From Promethearchaeota archaeon (GTDB lineage: Archaea > Asgardarchaeota > Lokiarchaeia > Sigyniarchaeales > SOKP01), in NCBI GenBank assembly GCA_019058445.1, contig JAHPZA010000010.1, positions 62,001 through 126,000 of the forward strand: a DNA stretch of 64,000 nt. The letters run 5' to 3'. A model generated the notes under the pieces. The model was given only the letters and a program-made list of their open reading frames with translations, had not been told where the DNA came from and ran no database searches. The position numbers were made by a program, and so were the translations under genes. The number at the start of each line of letters is the position of its first letter. Position 1 is the first letter of the stretch. Below, piece after piece: positions 34,915 to 44,365 of the stretch.

Positions 34915-36243
34915 TTAAGGTTCCCCGATTCCTCCCTCGGTAATTGTAAACACTGCTTCACTTTCAGGTAGATTTGGAGCATCAACAACCTTAGCAATTC
35001 TCTGTTCTCCTTTCCCTTTTCTAAGGAAAATCCTAATTGTAGTTCCATGAGCAACAACATGCCCCCCTGTATGAGTTGTAGGGTTACCATAAAAAACATC
35101 TGGTTTAGATGATACTTGATTCGTGACCACTACTGCGAGATCGCTATGAATATCGCATAATCTTAACAGATCATGGATATGCTGATTGATAAGCTGTTGC
35201 CGGCTAGCTAGTGTACCTCTACCAACGTATTCAGATCGAAAATGACCGATAAGTGAGTCAACTATAATCAATTTTATATTCTTTTCTTTAATAAGATTTG
35301 CGGAATCTTTAACTAGGAGTATCTGATGATCACTATTATAGGCACGGCCAAAGATGATATTTTTTAGAATTTTTTTATAATCTAAATCTAAAGCTTCTGC
35401 CATTTGAATTATTCTTTCTGGTCGAAAAGTTCCTTCTGTATCAATATATAATGCATTGCCTTCAAGACCTCCTTGTTCTTTTGGAAGTTGAACATTTACA
35501 CAGAGCTGATGCATGATCTGAGTTTTTCCTGTTCTAAACTCACCAAAAAACTCAGTCACACTACCAGTTTCTATTCCACCACCAAGTAGATCATCAAATT
35601 CTTTATTATTTGTTGTAACTCGTGCAATATTTTTCCGATGCTCCCATATTTCCTCTCCTGATTTAAATCCAATCCCTAATTTATCCATACTAGCTTTAAT
35701 CAGCTTAGCTGTAGATTTTTCCCCTAACCCACTATCTTCCTGAATTATCTTTGGAGGAGTATATGCGATTGCTTCCAAGGAGTTAAAGCCTGCTTTTATG
35801 AGTTTGTTCAGAGTGGCTTCTCCTACACCAGGTAATGCTTTCACAGCTTTTATACATTCATCTAAACTATTTATTGACGAGTCTTTAATACTAACTGCTT
35901 TATTATCTTCAACATCTGACTCATCCTCGTCAATAAACACATCTTCGAAGTCTTCTCCATCTTCTAATTCCTCTTCGTATTCTAATTCTTCAAATGCTTC
36001 AATTAATTCCTTTTCATCGTCATATTCCTCATGATCAGCATCTGAATTCGCACTTGGAGTTTCACTCTCAGTACCTTCATTCTCTTTAATTAATTTAATG
36101 ATATCTTTCTTTCGTGCCTTTGATGGAAGATCAATATTTTTTTCTGCAGCATAACTTTTTAAATCTTTCACAGTTAGTGCATCAAGATCTATCATATTAT
36201 CTTCATTTTCTCTATTATTTTTTGTTTCTACTGCTTTTGCCAT
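34915..36243 (-). CDS. radA: RadA recombinase with long N-terminal SAP-like and acidic extension
   Basis: This archaeal RecA/Rad51-family recombinase mediates strand exchange. The core is complete: HhH domain (LPGVGEATLNKLIKAGF, about 137-153), Walker A GEFRTGKT (234-241), Walker B LIIVDS and L2 region (THTGGHVVAHG). Usual RadA proteins have 320-350 residues. This one has 442, because of a roughly 115-residue extension: a SAP/Rho-N-like helix pair (LDALTVKDLKSYAAEKNI, about 20-55) followed by a highly acidic linker (70-115). The start is ATG 36243, with a TATA-like box about 15 bases upstream. It is convergent with the wHTH gene. Confidence 0.92.
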   Translation of the reverse strand: MAKAVETKNNRENEDNMIDLDALTVKDLKSYAAEKNIDLPSKARKKDIIKLIKENEGTESETPSANSDADHEEYDDEKELIEAFEELEYEEELEDGEDFEDVFIDEDESDVEDNKAVSIKDSSINSLDECIKAVKALPGVGEATLNKLIKAGFNSLEAIAYTPPKIIQEDSGLGEKSTAKLIKASMDKLGIGFKSGEEIWEHRKNIARVTTNNKEFDDLLGGGIETGSVTEFFGEFRTGKTQIMHQLCVNVQLPKEQGGLEGNALYIDTEGTFRPERIIQMAEALDLDYKKILKNIIFGRAYNSDHQILLVKDSANLIKEKNIKLIIVDSLIGHFRSEYVGRGTLASRQQLINQHIHDLLRLCDIHSDLAVVVTNQVSSKPDVFYGNPTTHTGGHVVAHGTTIRIFLRKGKGEQRIAKVVDAPNLPESEAVFTITEGGIGEP

Positions 36244-36256
36244 AATTTTTCACGTA

Positions 36257-36267
36257 TTATATAAATT
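36257..36267 (-). promoter_or_regulatory. TATA-like box of radA
   Basis: On the minus strand ATTTATATAAT lies about 14 bases upstream of the ATG. If it is the TATA box the start codon shown is too close for a normal leader, so either the transcript begins near Met1 or translation starts at the internal Met17. Confidence 0.3.
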
Positions 36268-36444
36268 TTTAGAGTAGTTTTTATATTTGTTTCTAATTAT
36301 GTTCTATCTGTAATTACGCTTATTTTAAAGAAAATAGACCATTAATTTTCAAATTTGTATTGAAAATAAATAATCTTAAAAACACAAAAAAGAAAAAGCT
36401 GACTAAATCTGAGTTTCTATTAACCAGAAATATAAAAAGAATTT

Positions 36445-36807
36445 CTAAGTAATATTCTTTATTTGTTCCGCGGTCTTTCTAAGCTCTATAAATGCAGTGT
36501 CCATACGAGCATCAACGTCTAAGCACACAGCAACTATTAACTCCTCATTACAGGCCATTACTATGAAGTTTCCTTGATTACCCTGAAGTATACACAAATC
36601 AAGCACTCCCGATTTTAATTCGAGGAGGACTCGCTCTGCAACACTCAATATGGTAGCCGTCATCGCAGCTAGTTTAATATCGGAGATACCTTCTTCTAAA
36701 ATTGATTGAACGATAAGACCTTCGGCAGAAACTACCGCAGAAGATTTGATACCATCGATATTTTCGTGAAGCGTTTGCAAGAGAAAAAGTAACTGTTCAT
36801 CTGACAT
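36445..36807 (-). CDS. Roadblock/LC7 domain protein
   Basis: This single roadblock domain of 120 residues has LLFLLQTLHENIDGIKSSAVVSAEGLIVQS at the start (key features: helix then GxxSAxVVSxEGxxxxS), an AAMTATILSVAERVLLELK helix and an IVMACNEELIVAVCLDVD strand pair. These proteins bind Rag/Mgl/Rab-like GTPases. It is monocistronic and lies between radA and the phosphoglucose-isomerase gene. Roadblock proteins are numerous in Asgard archaea. A partner could be the GTPase genes in the window, but no pairing is shown. Confidence 0.87.
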   Translation of the reverse strand: MSDEQLLFLLQTLHENIDGIKSSAVVSAEGLIVQSILEEGISDIKLAAMTATILSVAERVLLELKSGVLDLCILQGNQGNFIVMACNEELIVAVCLDVDARMDTAFIELRKTAEQIKNIT

Positions 36808-36980
36808 AGGTAAGCATTAGTTGAAATTTAAATTAATTAATTAATAATATTATTCTAATTTTAATGTTTTTATTTGGAAATTTTGGTTTATGTAAATTAA
36901 AGTTTATATTAATAAAAATAAAAACATTATAAAAATATAGCTAAATCGAAAAAAAGATATTTTCTATTTGTGAGATTCAT

Positions 36981-38219
36981 ATGAGGTTTGGTATAAATTG
37001 TGAATATTATCCAAATATAACAAGTGAGATACTCGAAAATGGCCTAAAATTAGTTAGGAAAAATAAAATAAAGTGGGATGAACCATTTTTTAAGGACACA
37101 AAATCATATTTAAATTTAAAGGAGATTAAACAAGTTTCACACTCATTTTTAAATGAAAAATTAAAAAATATAATTGTTTTAGGAACAGGAGGCTCAATAC
37201 AAACACTATTAGCGTTAGAGCATTTATCCCAGAAAAAAATTTATCCAATATCAAGTTCACGGCCGTTAGAGTTAGAAAATTGTTTAAATAATACAAATAT
37301 AGAAGATTCTGTGGTTATTCCAATATCAAGAGGAGGAGAAACTTTAGATATAAATTCCACAATTGGAATATTTGTAAAAAAGGGTTATAAATTTCTGGGA
37401 TTATCTTCAAAAGGCACCATGAATGAGATTTTAAAGAAATTAGGCTGCCCTATTTTAAATGTTCCTGATCTTTCAGGACGGTTTGCAGGTTCTATTTCAA
37501 ATGTTGGAATTGTTCCTGCTTATTTCTCTGGAATTAATATAGAAGATTTTTTAATTGGATTGGAACAAGGATATAAGATTTTCATGAATTTTGATTTTAA
37601 TCCTGCATTAGAATTTGCGATCTTTTTATATGAGTTATATAAAAAAGAATATAAAGTAGTTTTTTCTATGCCCTATTCAAGAAATCTTGAGGGTAGCGTT
37701 GGATTATTTGTGCAAGAAATTTCAGAAAGTACTGGAAAGGAGGGAAAAGGATTAATGGGGGCTTATCAATCTGCACCTATATGTCAGCACTCTGTTTTGG
37801 AATACTTGTTGGGGGGTACTAAAGGATCTGTTATTCCAATTTTATGGGTTATCGAAAATGAAATTCCAGACATCAGCCTTGAATCTTCAATTGATTATGT
37901 TAACAAACATTCAGCCCAAACTATTATAAATTATCAAGCAGATGCCACTATTCAAGCTTTACTTGAACAGGGAGTTCCATCTGCTAAGATATCACTTAAC
38001 TCTCCAAGCGAGGCTAATATGGGACATTTAATTTCATTCATCCAGTCTACAATTTATTATTTATGTATATTGTTGGATGTTGATTGGGCTTCTAATCCAA
38101 AAGTCGTCATTGGAAAGAAGATTTGTAATGAGGCTTTAAAAAATAAAGCGTCCACAGAACAAAGAAGAAGAGAACGAGAAAATGTTGCGGAAAGTAGCTT
38201 TCAAAATTTTTTTGGTTAA
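36981..38219 (+). CDS. Phosphoglucose isomerase family protein (SIS fold)
   Basis: Two SIS domains are present. Motifs in order are GTGGSIQT (sugar-phosphate loop), ISRGGETLD (equivalent of the SxTGxT loop), PDLSGRFAGSISNVGIVP (close to the PGI signature GGRFS), QEISESTGKEGKG and QHSVLEYLLGG, followed by the C-terminal QADATIQALLEQGVPSAKI. These match glucose-6-phosphate isomerase, interconverting glucose-6-P and fructose-6-P, and 412 residues fits archaeal/short PGIs. A bifunctional or mannose-6-P form is an alternative. The C-terminal 25 residues are charged. It is convergent with aspartokinase (6-base gap). Confidence 0.83.
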   Translation: MRFGINCEYYPNITSEILENGLKLVRKNKIKWDEPFFKDTKSYLNLKEIKQVSHSFLNEKLKNIIVLGTGGSIQTLLALEHLSQKKIYPISSSRPLELENCLNNTNIEDSVVIPISRGGETLDINSTIGIFVKKGYKFLGLSSKGTMNEILKKLGCPILNVPDLSGRFAGSISNVGIVPAYFSGINIEDFLIGLEQGYKIFMNFDFNPALEFAIFLYELYKKEYKVVFSMPYSRNLEGSVGLFVQEISESTGKEGKGLMGAYQSAPICQHSVLEYLLGGTKGSVIPILWVIENEIPDISLESSIDYVNKHSAQTIINYQADATIQALLEQGVPSAKISLNSPSEANMGHLISFIQSTIYYLCILLDVDWASNPKVVIGKKICNEALKNKASTEQRRRERENVAESSFQNFFG

Positions 38220-38225
38220 TTTTAC

Positions 38226-39659
38226 CTAACTTTGATTAATAAATGCGTCATATAGCACATTAACTGCTTTCCTACAATCCTTCCTCTCTACAATTATAGT
38301 AATATTTAATTCAGAAGATCCTTGAGCTATTGCTCTCACGTTGATATTATTATTACCGAGTGTAGTGAAAACTTTTCCTGCGATACCTGGTGTATGTAGC
38401 ATGCCGGCACCAATCACTGCTATTAAGGAAATATCATGATCAATTTTAATGTTGAACCATTGTTTTCCAAATAAATCTGAATTTCTAAGTAAAAAGCTTA
38501 CTTTCATTGCATCTTCAATATCTATTCCAAAAGTGATATTATTTTCTGAAGAACTCTGAGATATAAACTTGATATTGATATTATCATTACCTAATAATGA
38601 AAATAGTTTAGATACTGTTCCAGGCAAGGATATCATTGTACCGCTTTCGATGGTTACCATTGAAAGTCTTTCTATTGAAGTTATTGCTTTAATTATTTTT
38701 TCATCTCTAATAACTTCTTTTGTAATAGTAGTAAATTCTTCCGATTCAGGATTTTCAAAAGTTCTAATCTCTGATGGAATGCTTCTTTTTTCATTTACAT
38801 CAAGACAAACAGGATGAAGTACTTTCGATCCGAAAAAGGCAAGTTCCTTAGCTTCGATATATGATATATTCTTCAATAATGCTGTTTTTTTTGAGATTCG
38901 AGGATCAGCATTTAAAAATCCTCTCACATCTTTCCAATATATAACTTTTACATTATATTTGGACTTTAAGCAATATGCTACGATAGCTGCGGTTAAATCC
39001 GTCCCACCTCTTCCAAGTGTAGTAATTTTTTTATCTTTTGTTGAGCCATAAAAACCTGTAATACATATCAAATCGATAGCATCTGATTCTAAAATAGGAA
39101 TTACATTTTTTATAAATAATTCTTCAGTCTCATCTAATAAAGGAAGCGCTCTCCCAAAATTATCATCAGTTATAATAAACTCATCAGAAGAGATAAATTG
39201 TGATTTTATCCCACACTCTTGAGAATTAATATATTGAGAAACAATAAAAGTACTTAATTTTTCTCCATACGATACAATAATATCTTGAATATCCATACTA
39301 GGTCGAAGCAATCTAACAATTCGCCCTAATTGACTCAATTCTTCAATATTATCATCTAAAAAATCTAATGAATCATTATATTCTGGTTTGTTTTCATTAA
39401 AGATTTCATCTATTGTATTTTTATGCATATTATAAATATTTTCAAGTAGATATTCACATTCAGTAGCTTCATCACATGACTTTTTATAGAAGTTTATGAG
39501 TTTATCCGTTATCCCCTTTAAAGCAGATGTAACAATTATCAATTTAGATTCTTTTATATACATTTGAATTATTTTCATTGTTTGATTGAAAGATTTAGCA
39601 TCTTGTAAGCATGAACCGCCAAATTTCATAACAATTAAATTTCCATTATAGTGAGACAT
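38226..39659 (-). CDS. Aspartate kinase
   Basis: This enzyme phosphorylates aspartate at the head of the Lys/Met/Thr pathway. The kinase core starts with LIVMKFGGSCLQD and contains TLGRGGTDLTAAIVA and KDVRGFLNADPR. Two ACT domains occupy about residues 310-475 (IERLSMVTI, then ISLIAVIGAGML), suggesting allosteric control by an amino acid end-product. The GTG at 39668 gives three extra residues; ATG 39659 is preferred. No other gene of the pathway is adjacent. The length of 477 residues is normal. Confidence 0.9.
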   Translation of the reverse strand: MSHYNGNLIVMKFGGSCLQDAKSFNQTMKIIQMYIKESKLIIVTSALKGITDKLINFYKKSCDEATECEYLLENIYNMHKNTIDEIFNENKPEYNDSLDFLDDNIEELSQLGRIVRLLRPSMDIQDIIVSYGEKLSTFIVSQYINSQECGIKSQFISSDEFIITDDNFGRALPLLDETEELFIKNVIPILESDAIDLICITGFYGSTKDKKITTLGRGGTDLTAAIVAYCLKSKYNVKVIYWKDVRGFLNADPRISKKTALLKNISYIEAKELAFFGSKVLHPVCLDVNEKRSIPSEIRTFENPESEEFTTITKEVIRDEKIIKAITSIERLSMVTIESGTMISLPGTVSKLFSLLGNDNINIKFISQSSSENNITFGIDIEDAMKVSFLLRNSDLFGKQWFNIKIDHDISLIAVIGAGMLHTPGIAGKVFTTLGNNNINVRAIAQGSSELNITIIVERKDCRKAVNVLYDAFINQS

Positions 39660-39933
39660 CACAATCACAATATGTATTTCTATAATCTTCTCTATTAAAA
39701 AGAATTGACAAAGACTATTAGATTTTATGTTTGAGTTACAATAAAAGAAAAAAGAATTTTAAAGGATTATAAAATTAAATTCATTCTAAAAATTATTATT
39801 CCTTCTTTTATGATTATTGTTCCTACATATTTGTAAGTTGGATAAAATAAAAAAACCTATAAGTTATTTTTAAGGTATATATCCTATTAATTAATCAGAT
39901 CTATATTTGCAAATTAAAAATAATTGATTAATT

Positions 39934-40698
39934 TTGAAACTGAGTATTCTTATTCCATGTTATAATGAGGAAAAAACACTAAAGCCATTATTAAAAACTA
40001 TTTTTAATATTATATTTCCAATAGAATACGAAATTATTATTATAGACGATGGTTCTGATATCAATCATAGAGCCCTTATTGAAGAAGAGATTAAAGCTAA
40101 AAAAGTTAAATTCATAAGATTGCACCAAAATCAAGGAAAAGGTGTAGCTATAAGAGTAGGTTTAAAATATGCCACTGGAGATATTTTTGTAATTCAAGAT
40201 GCTGATTTAGAATATTTCCCTTTGGATTTAATTAATCTAATAACTCCAATCTTAAAAGGAAAAACAGATGTTGTGTATGGAACGAGATTTGCTGAAAAAC
40301 CTAAAGAAATGGCTAAGGCTCATTATATCGCTAATAGGTTTTTAACAAAAGCTACAAATTTCCTTTATCATGTGAATCTTTCAGATATAGAAACAGGATA
40401 TAAGCTATTTACTAGAAAAATTTTAGAAAAAATTGAGCTTAATGCCCGAGAATTTGAATTTGAGCCAGAAATCACCGCTAAAATTATATTAAATGGATAT
40501 CTTATAAAAGAATTACCAATAATCTATCATACTCGCAGAAAAGGCTCTGCTAAAATAAATATTTTTGATGGAATAGAGAGCTTATTAATATTATTTAAAA
40601 TCAGATATTTTAACAAGTCAAAAATTTTTAATATATTTTATAGGATTTTTAAGTTTCATTTCAAAAAAATAGGATTTAAAATTACCAAATTTTTCTGA
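39934..40698 (+). CDS. Family 2 glycosyltransferase (dolichyl-phosphate sugar synthase-like)
   Basis: The GT-A fold starts with LSILIPCYNEEKTLKPLL, then DDGSD, QDADLEYFP (metal-binding DxD-like) and ETGYKLFTRK, an order typical of dolichyl-phosphate mannose/glucose synthases. No C-terminal membrane anchor is visible. The start is TTG 39934. It is 128 bases upstream of an AglD-like polytopic protein, which supports a role in lipid-linked sugar synthesis for protein glycosylation. The sugar is unknown. Confidence 0.85.
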   Translation: MKLSILIPCYNEEKTLKPLLKTIFNIIFPIEYEIIIIDDGSDINHRALIEEEIKAKKVKFIRLHQNQGKGVAIRVGLKYATGDIFVIQDADLEYFPLDLINLITPILKGKTDVVYGTRFAEKPKEMAKAHYIANRFLTKATNFLYHVNLSDIETGYKLFTRKILEKIELNAREFEFEPEITAKIILNGYLIKELPIIYHTRRKGSAKINIFDGIESLLILFKIRYFNKSKIFNIFYRIFKFHFKKIGFKITKFF

Positions 40699-40826
40699 AC
40701 ATGTAATATAAGTTATATATAGATAAACCTAAAAAATCTTGGTTAATATTCCAAAATTTTAAATAATAATACCTTTAATATTATTTATTTAAAATTCTCA
40801 GCCATGATACTAATTTAATAACCCTA

Positions 40827-41897
40827 ATGTATATGATGAATGTAAAAGCAAAAAGAATAGTCATTGGAATATCAACAATAATTTTAATCATAATAATGAT
40901 CATTTTAATTGATATTCGCATAATATTAGAATACTTAATGAAAATTTCATTTTACGGCTTGATTTTATTTTTTTTAATATATACCATAGCTTTTATTTTT
41001 CGGACATATAGATTAAAAATGATTTTTCAAGGATTAAACCTTGATTCGTCATTCCTCACGTTATATTGTGCATTTGGTATTGGGTGGAGCATCAATGAAA
41101 TAACACCGAGTAAGCTAGGAGATCTAGTCAGAATAGAATTTATTAATGAAAAGGAAAAAAATATCGGATTGAGCAATAGTATATGTGGAATAGCAATCGA
41201 AAGATTTATTGATCTAATAATTTTAATGATTATTACTTGTTTTGCATTGCTTTATCTGTATATTAGTAATATTGGCGGAAACACAATTTTAAATTTACAC
41301 TTTTATGTAATCCTTGGCATCATTTTAGTTATTGGAGGACTAATTGCCTTAATATTTCTTGTTTTTAAAACAGATCTGATTTTGACTATTTTAGGAAAGA
41401 TTTCACTAAACTTAAGAAATAAAGCAGAGAGTTTTATTATGCAATTTTTAGGAGGCTTAAAAAAATTTCGAAGAAATAAGAAAAAAATGATCTATGTATT
41501 TATTTTAAGTATTTTAACTTGGTTTTTTGAAACACTGACATTAGTGATTCTTTTCTATTTCACGGGTTATGAAATAAATATCTTTATTATAATCTTTGCT
41601 CAAATTGTAATTTTTTTTACTAAGACTTTTCCCATTACTCCTGGAGGATGGATTATTTCAGAAAATGTTGGAGCGCTGTTAATTTTGTTATTTTATCCGT
41701 CAATTAAGTATAACAGTATTTTAGCCATATTTTTCCTTGATCATCTATTAAGATTGTTGTACGTTTTAGTTTATGGAATAATTTCTGCTATATCATTTAA
41801 TTTTAAAATCAAGGAAATGAAACTTAAATATATTAAGGATTTTGAAATTGATGAATATAATGAAGTTACATCAGAGACGGAGCCCTTAAAAAAGTAA
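40827..41897 (+). CDS. Polytopic membrane protein, LPG-synthase-TM/UPF0104 (AglD-like) family
   Basis: About eight hydrophobic segments are seen, with the family's typical pieces: YRLKMIFQGLNL, GIGWSINEITPSKLGDLVRIEF and TKTFPITPGGWIISENVGAL. In archaeal AglD the same membrane domain follows a GT2 domain. Here the GT2 is encoded by the preceding gene, so the two probably work together in the dolichol-linked glycosylation pathway. Alternatives are a flippase or an unrelated lipid-modifying enzyme. Its last 32 bases overlap the end of the convergent gene. Confidence 0.82.
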   Translation: MYMMNVKAKRIVIGISTIILIIIMIILIDIRIILEYLMKISFYGLILFFLIYTIAFIFRTYRLKMIFQGLNLDSSFLTLYCAFGIGWSINEITPSKLGDLVRIEFINEKEKNIGLSNSICGIAIERFIDLIILMIITCFALLYLYISNIGGNTILNLHFYVILGIILVIGGLIALIFLVFKTDLILTILGKISLNLRNKAESFIMQFLGGLKKFRRNKKKMIYVFILSILTWFFETLTLVILFYFTGYEINIFIIIFAQIVIFFTKTFPITPGGWIISENVGALLILLFYPSIKYNSILAIFFLDHLLRLLYVLVYGIISAISFNFKIKEMKLKYIKDFEIDEYNEVTSETEPLKK

Positions 41898-42942
41898 TTA
41901 AATAAATATATGATAGTATAACACTGATAAATGATAAAAATATCGTTAAAACATGATTATTTACGTGTATTTCTTTCTGTATAATTCCTAACTTCAAATT
42001 GAAAGTAAAGAATTCTTTTTCCTTTAAAATGCCATATAATATTAGAGATTGAAACCATCTTAGATATTGAAAACTAAAAAAGATAAGTGTACCAACAGCT
42101 ATAATTGATACTATTGAAGTTTCAAAATGATCGGTTTTTTTTAATCTAAATAGAACGAAAAAGAATATTATTAGGGTCATTGGAATAAATCTCACATAAA
42201 TGGGGCCATCAAAACCGTGTTGAAGATAATCATAAGACTCATAAGAGTACCAACTCAAGAAAATATAGGGAATAATAATTAAAAAAAATAATAACGGAAA
42301 TATACATAATATAAAAACTTTCATCTCTTTCCAGTCTTTTTCGATCAAGTACTTTAAGAAAAATATTGGTACAGTTAATAATGTATAATATTTTATACAC
42401 ATTGACAATCCTAAAAAGAGATAAAATAGATATTTTGTATAATTTTCTTTTTTCGGATAATAAATTAGGGCCAAGAAAAAAAAGAAAAAAAAGAGAGCAT
42501 CAGTAATATGATAACCACAATTTGTTAAACTGAAAGAATTATTTAAGATCCAAAATGGATTAATTAAAAACAAACCAAACACAAAATTTCTGTTTTGAAT
42601 ATTAAAACTTTTTAAGACAAAATAAAACGTAATACTAGATAATAAATCCCAAAGAAAAGCATAGAAAGCGAAAATTTCAATATATCCAAATGATAAAAAA
42701 ATTAGAATATACAAAAAAGCAGTAGTTAATACGGGATAAAATACCGGTCGTGCGAAATTTAAACCCACATCCCCCCATGATCTAGAGGGATCTAATATAT
42801 GAATATAATAACAATAAAATAATATAAACACCCTTACTCCAATACCTACGAAAATTAAAATTTCCGAACTATTTTCAAATATCCAATCAAAAAAAGATTT
42901 CTTTTTATTATTTTCAGAAAGATCTTCCGAATTTGTAGACAT
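41866..42942 (-). CDS. Polytopic membrane protein, GT-C-like glycosyltransferase candidate
   Basis: About nine or ten hydrophobic segments are interrupted by a long first loop carrying WGDVGLNFARPVFYP, where Asp follows the first helix, as in the GT-C (ALG/PIG-M-like) glycosyltransferases. The frame starts at TTG 42984; the ATG at 42942 (MSTNSEDLSENNKKK) is preferred because no Shine-Dalgarno supports the longer form. It is convergent with the AglD-like gene (32-base overlap at their 3' ends). Function is inferred from topology and neighbours only. Confidence 0.65.
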   Translation of the reverse strand: MSTNSEDLSENNKKKSFFDWIFENSSEILIFVGIGVRVFILFYCYYIHILDPSRSWGDVGLNFARPVFYPVLTTAFLYILIFLSFGYIEIFAFYAFLWDLLSSITFYFVLKSFNIQNRNFVFGLFLINPFWILNNSFSLTNCGYHITDALFFFFFFLALIYYPKKENYTKYLFYLFLGLSMCIKYYTLLTVPIFFLKYLIEKDWKEMKVFILCIFPLLFFLIIIPYIFLSWYSYESYDYLQHGFDGPIYVRFIPMTLIIFFFVLFRLKKTDHFETSIVSIIAVGTLIFFSFQYLRWFQSLILYGILKEKEFFTFNLKLGIIQKEIHVNNHVLTIFLSFISVILSYIYLITFLRAPSLM

Positions 42943-43067
42943 ATTTAGATGTGGTTTTATTTGAATAGAGGTAATTTCAAGCAATATTAACGAAATTTAA
43001 TTTAATTTAGTTTTCTTTAATTATATGAAAATTTATAAAAAATTAAAAATGTTAATTTTTTTAAAAA

Positions 43068-44330
43068 ATGAATAAAGTAGAACTTCTAGTTCCTGCTAAA
43101 AATTTTAAGGCAATAAAAGCTGCTTCGGAATATGCCGATTCAATATATTTTGGAATTGAAAAATTTAATATGAGGATGCGTTCCGAAAATTTTTCTTTAG
43201 AAGATTTAACTAAAGTCGTAAATTATTGCCAAAAGAAGGAATTGAAAACTTATTTGACAACAAACATATTGGTGTATGATCATGAAGTTAATGAAATCCG
43301 CACTATTATAGAAAAAGCTAAAACTTCCGGAATTGATGCTATAATTGTTCATGATTTAGCCGTTATCCAGATTGCAAAGGAATATAATATGCCTTTTCAT
43401 ATATCTACACAATGTAATGTATCCAATTCTTTATCTGCCAAATTTTATGAGGCCTTTGGAGCGAAAAGAATAATATTGGCAAGAGAATTATCTTTAGAAA
43501 AAATTAAGGAAATCAAAAGAAATTTGGCAACTGCAGAAATAGAAACTTTTATTCATGGAGCTATGTGTACTTCAGTAAGCGGAAGGTGTTATTTTTCACA
43601 AGATATCTGTGGAACTGAAGAAAAATCAGCCAATCGAGGAAGCTGTATACAACCATGCCGGAGAAGATGGTGGATGCGTGAAGAATCTGGGGCAGAATAT
43701 ATATATGACGGAGTCAGATTCTTAAATTCAAGAGATTTATGCACAATAGCATATATCCCAGAGTTAATAGAAGCCAATATTGATGCCTTTAAAATCGAGG
43801 GTCGTATGAGGCATCCTCATTATGTAGAAATTGTGAGTAAGACATATCGAGAAGCCATTGAAGCATATTACAATGGAACCTTTACAAAGAAAAAAGCAGG
43901 TAAATGGGTTACTGAGTTGAAAAAGGTTTACAATAGGGGTTTTACCACTGGTTTCTATTTTAAAAGAGCTACTGAAGATGACCATCAACATAAATCTCCA
44001 ACAAATTTATCTCATTACAGATATATTAGAGTAGGTCAGATTGAAAAGTATCATAAAGATGATAGTATTGCTATTGTTTCTCTAGACAATGGTTATTTAT
44101 CGAAAGATGATGATATTATTATCATGGGAGTAGATACCGATACTTATATTCATCAGAGAGCAAATTGGATAAGGCATAACAGAAATCTTCTTAATAAATC
44201 ACCACGAGGAACAAAATTTGATAAAATATTCATAGAATTGAAAATTGAGGGTTCTGCTATTGGCAACGGAAAGGATAAATTATATATTTTCACAGATAAA
44301 ACTTATAAGAAGAAGTCTTATTCATTGTAA
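43068..44330 (+). CDS. U32 family peptidase (YhbU/RlhA-type)
   Basis: The U32 signature ETFIHGAMCTSVSGRCYFS is complete, followed by further Cys residues (DICGTEEKSANRGSC and PCRRRW) that match the iron-sulfur-cluster cysteines of the RlhA/TrhP group. The N-terminus ELLVPAKNFKAIKAASEYAD is typical. Members modify RNA (hydroxylation of C in rRNA or U in tRNA) or were annotated as collagenase-like proteases, so an RNA-modifying role is favoured here by inference. 420 residues is normal. Convergent with the AOR gene (35-base gap). Confidence 0.87.
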   Translation: MNKVELLVPAKNFKAIKAASEYADSIYFGIEKFNMRMRSENFSLEDLTKVVNYCQKKELKTYLTTNILVYDHEVNEIRTIIEKAKTSGIDAIIVHDLAVIQIAKEYNMPFHISTQCNVSNSLSAKFYEAFGAKRIILARELSLEKIKEIKRNLATAEIETFIHGAMCTSVSGRCYFSQDICGTEEKSANRGSCIQPCRRRWWMREESGAEYIYDGVRFLNSRDLCTIAYIPELIEANIDAFKIEGRMRHPHYVEIVSKTYREAIEAYYNGTFTKKKAGKWVTELKKVYNRGFTTGFYFKRATEDDHQHKSPTNLSHYRYIRVGQIEKYHKDDSIAIVSLDNGYLSKDDDIIIMGVDTDTYIHQRANWIRHNRNLLNKSPRGTKFDKIFIELKIEGSAIGNGKDKLYIFTDKTYKKKSYSL

Positions 44331-44365
44331 AAATTAGATTAATTCAAAAAATAAAAAAAAGAAGA

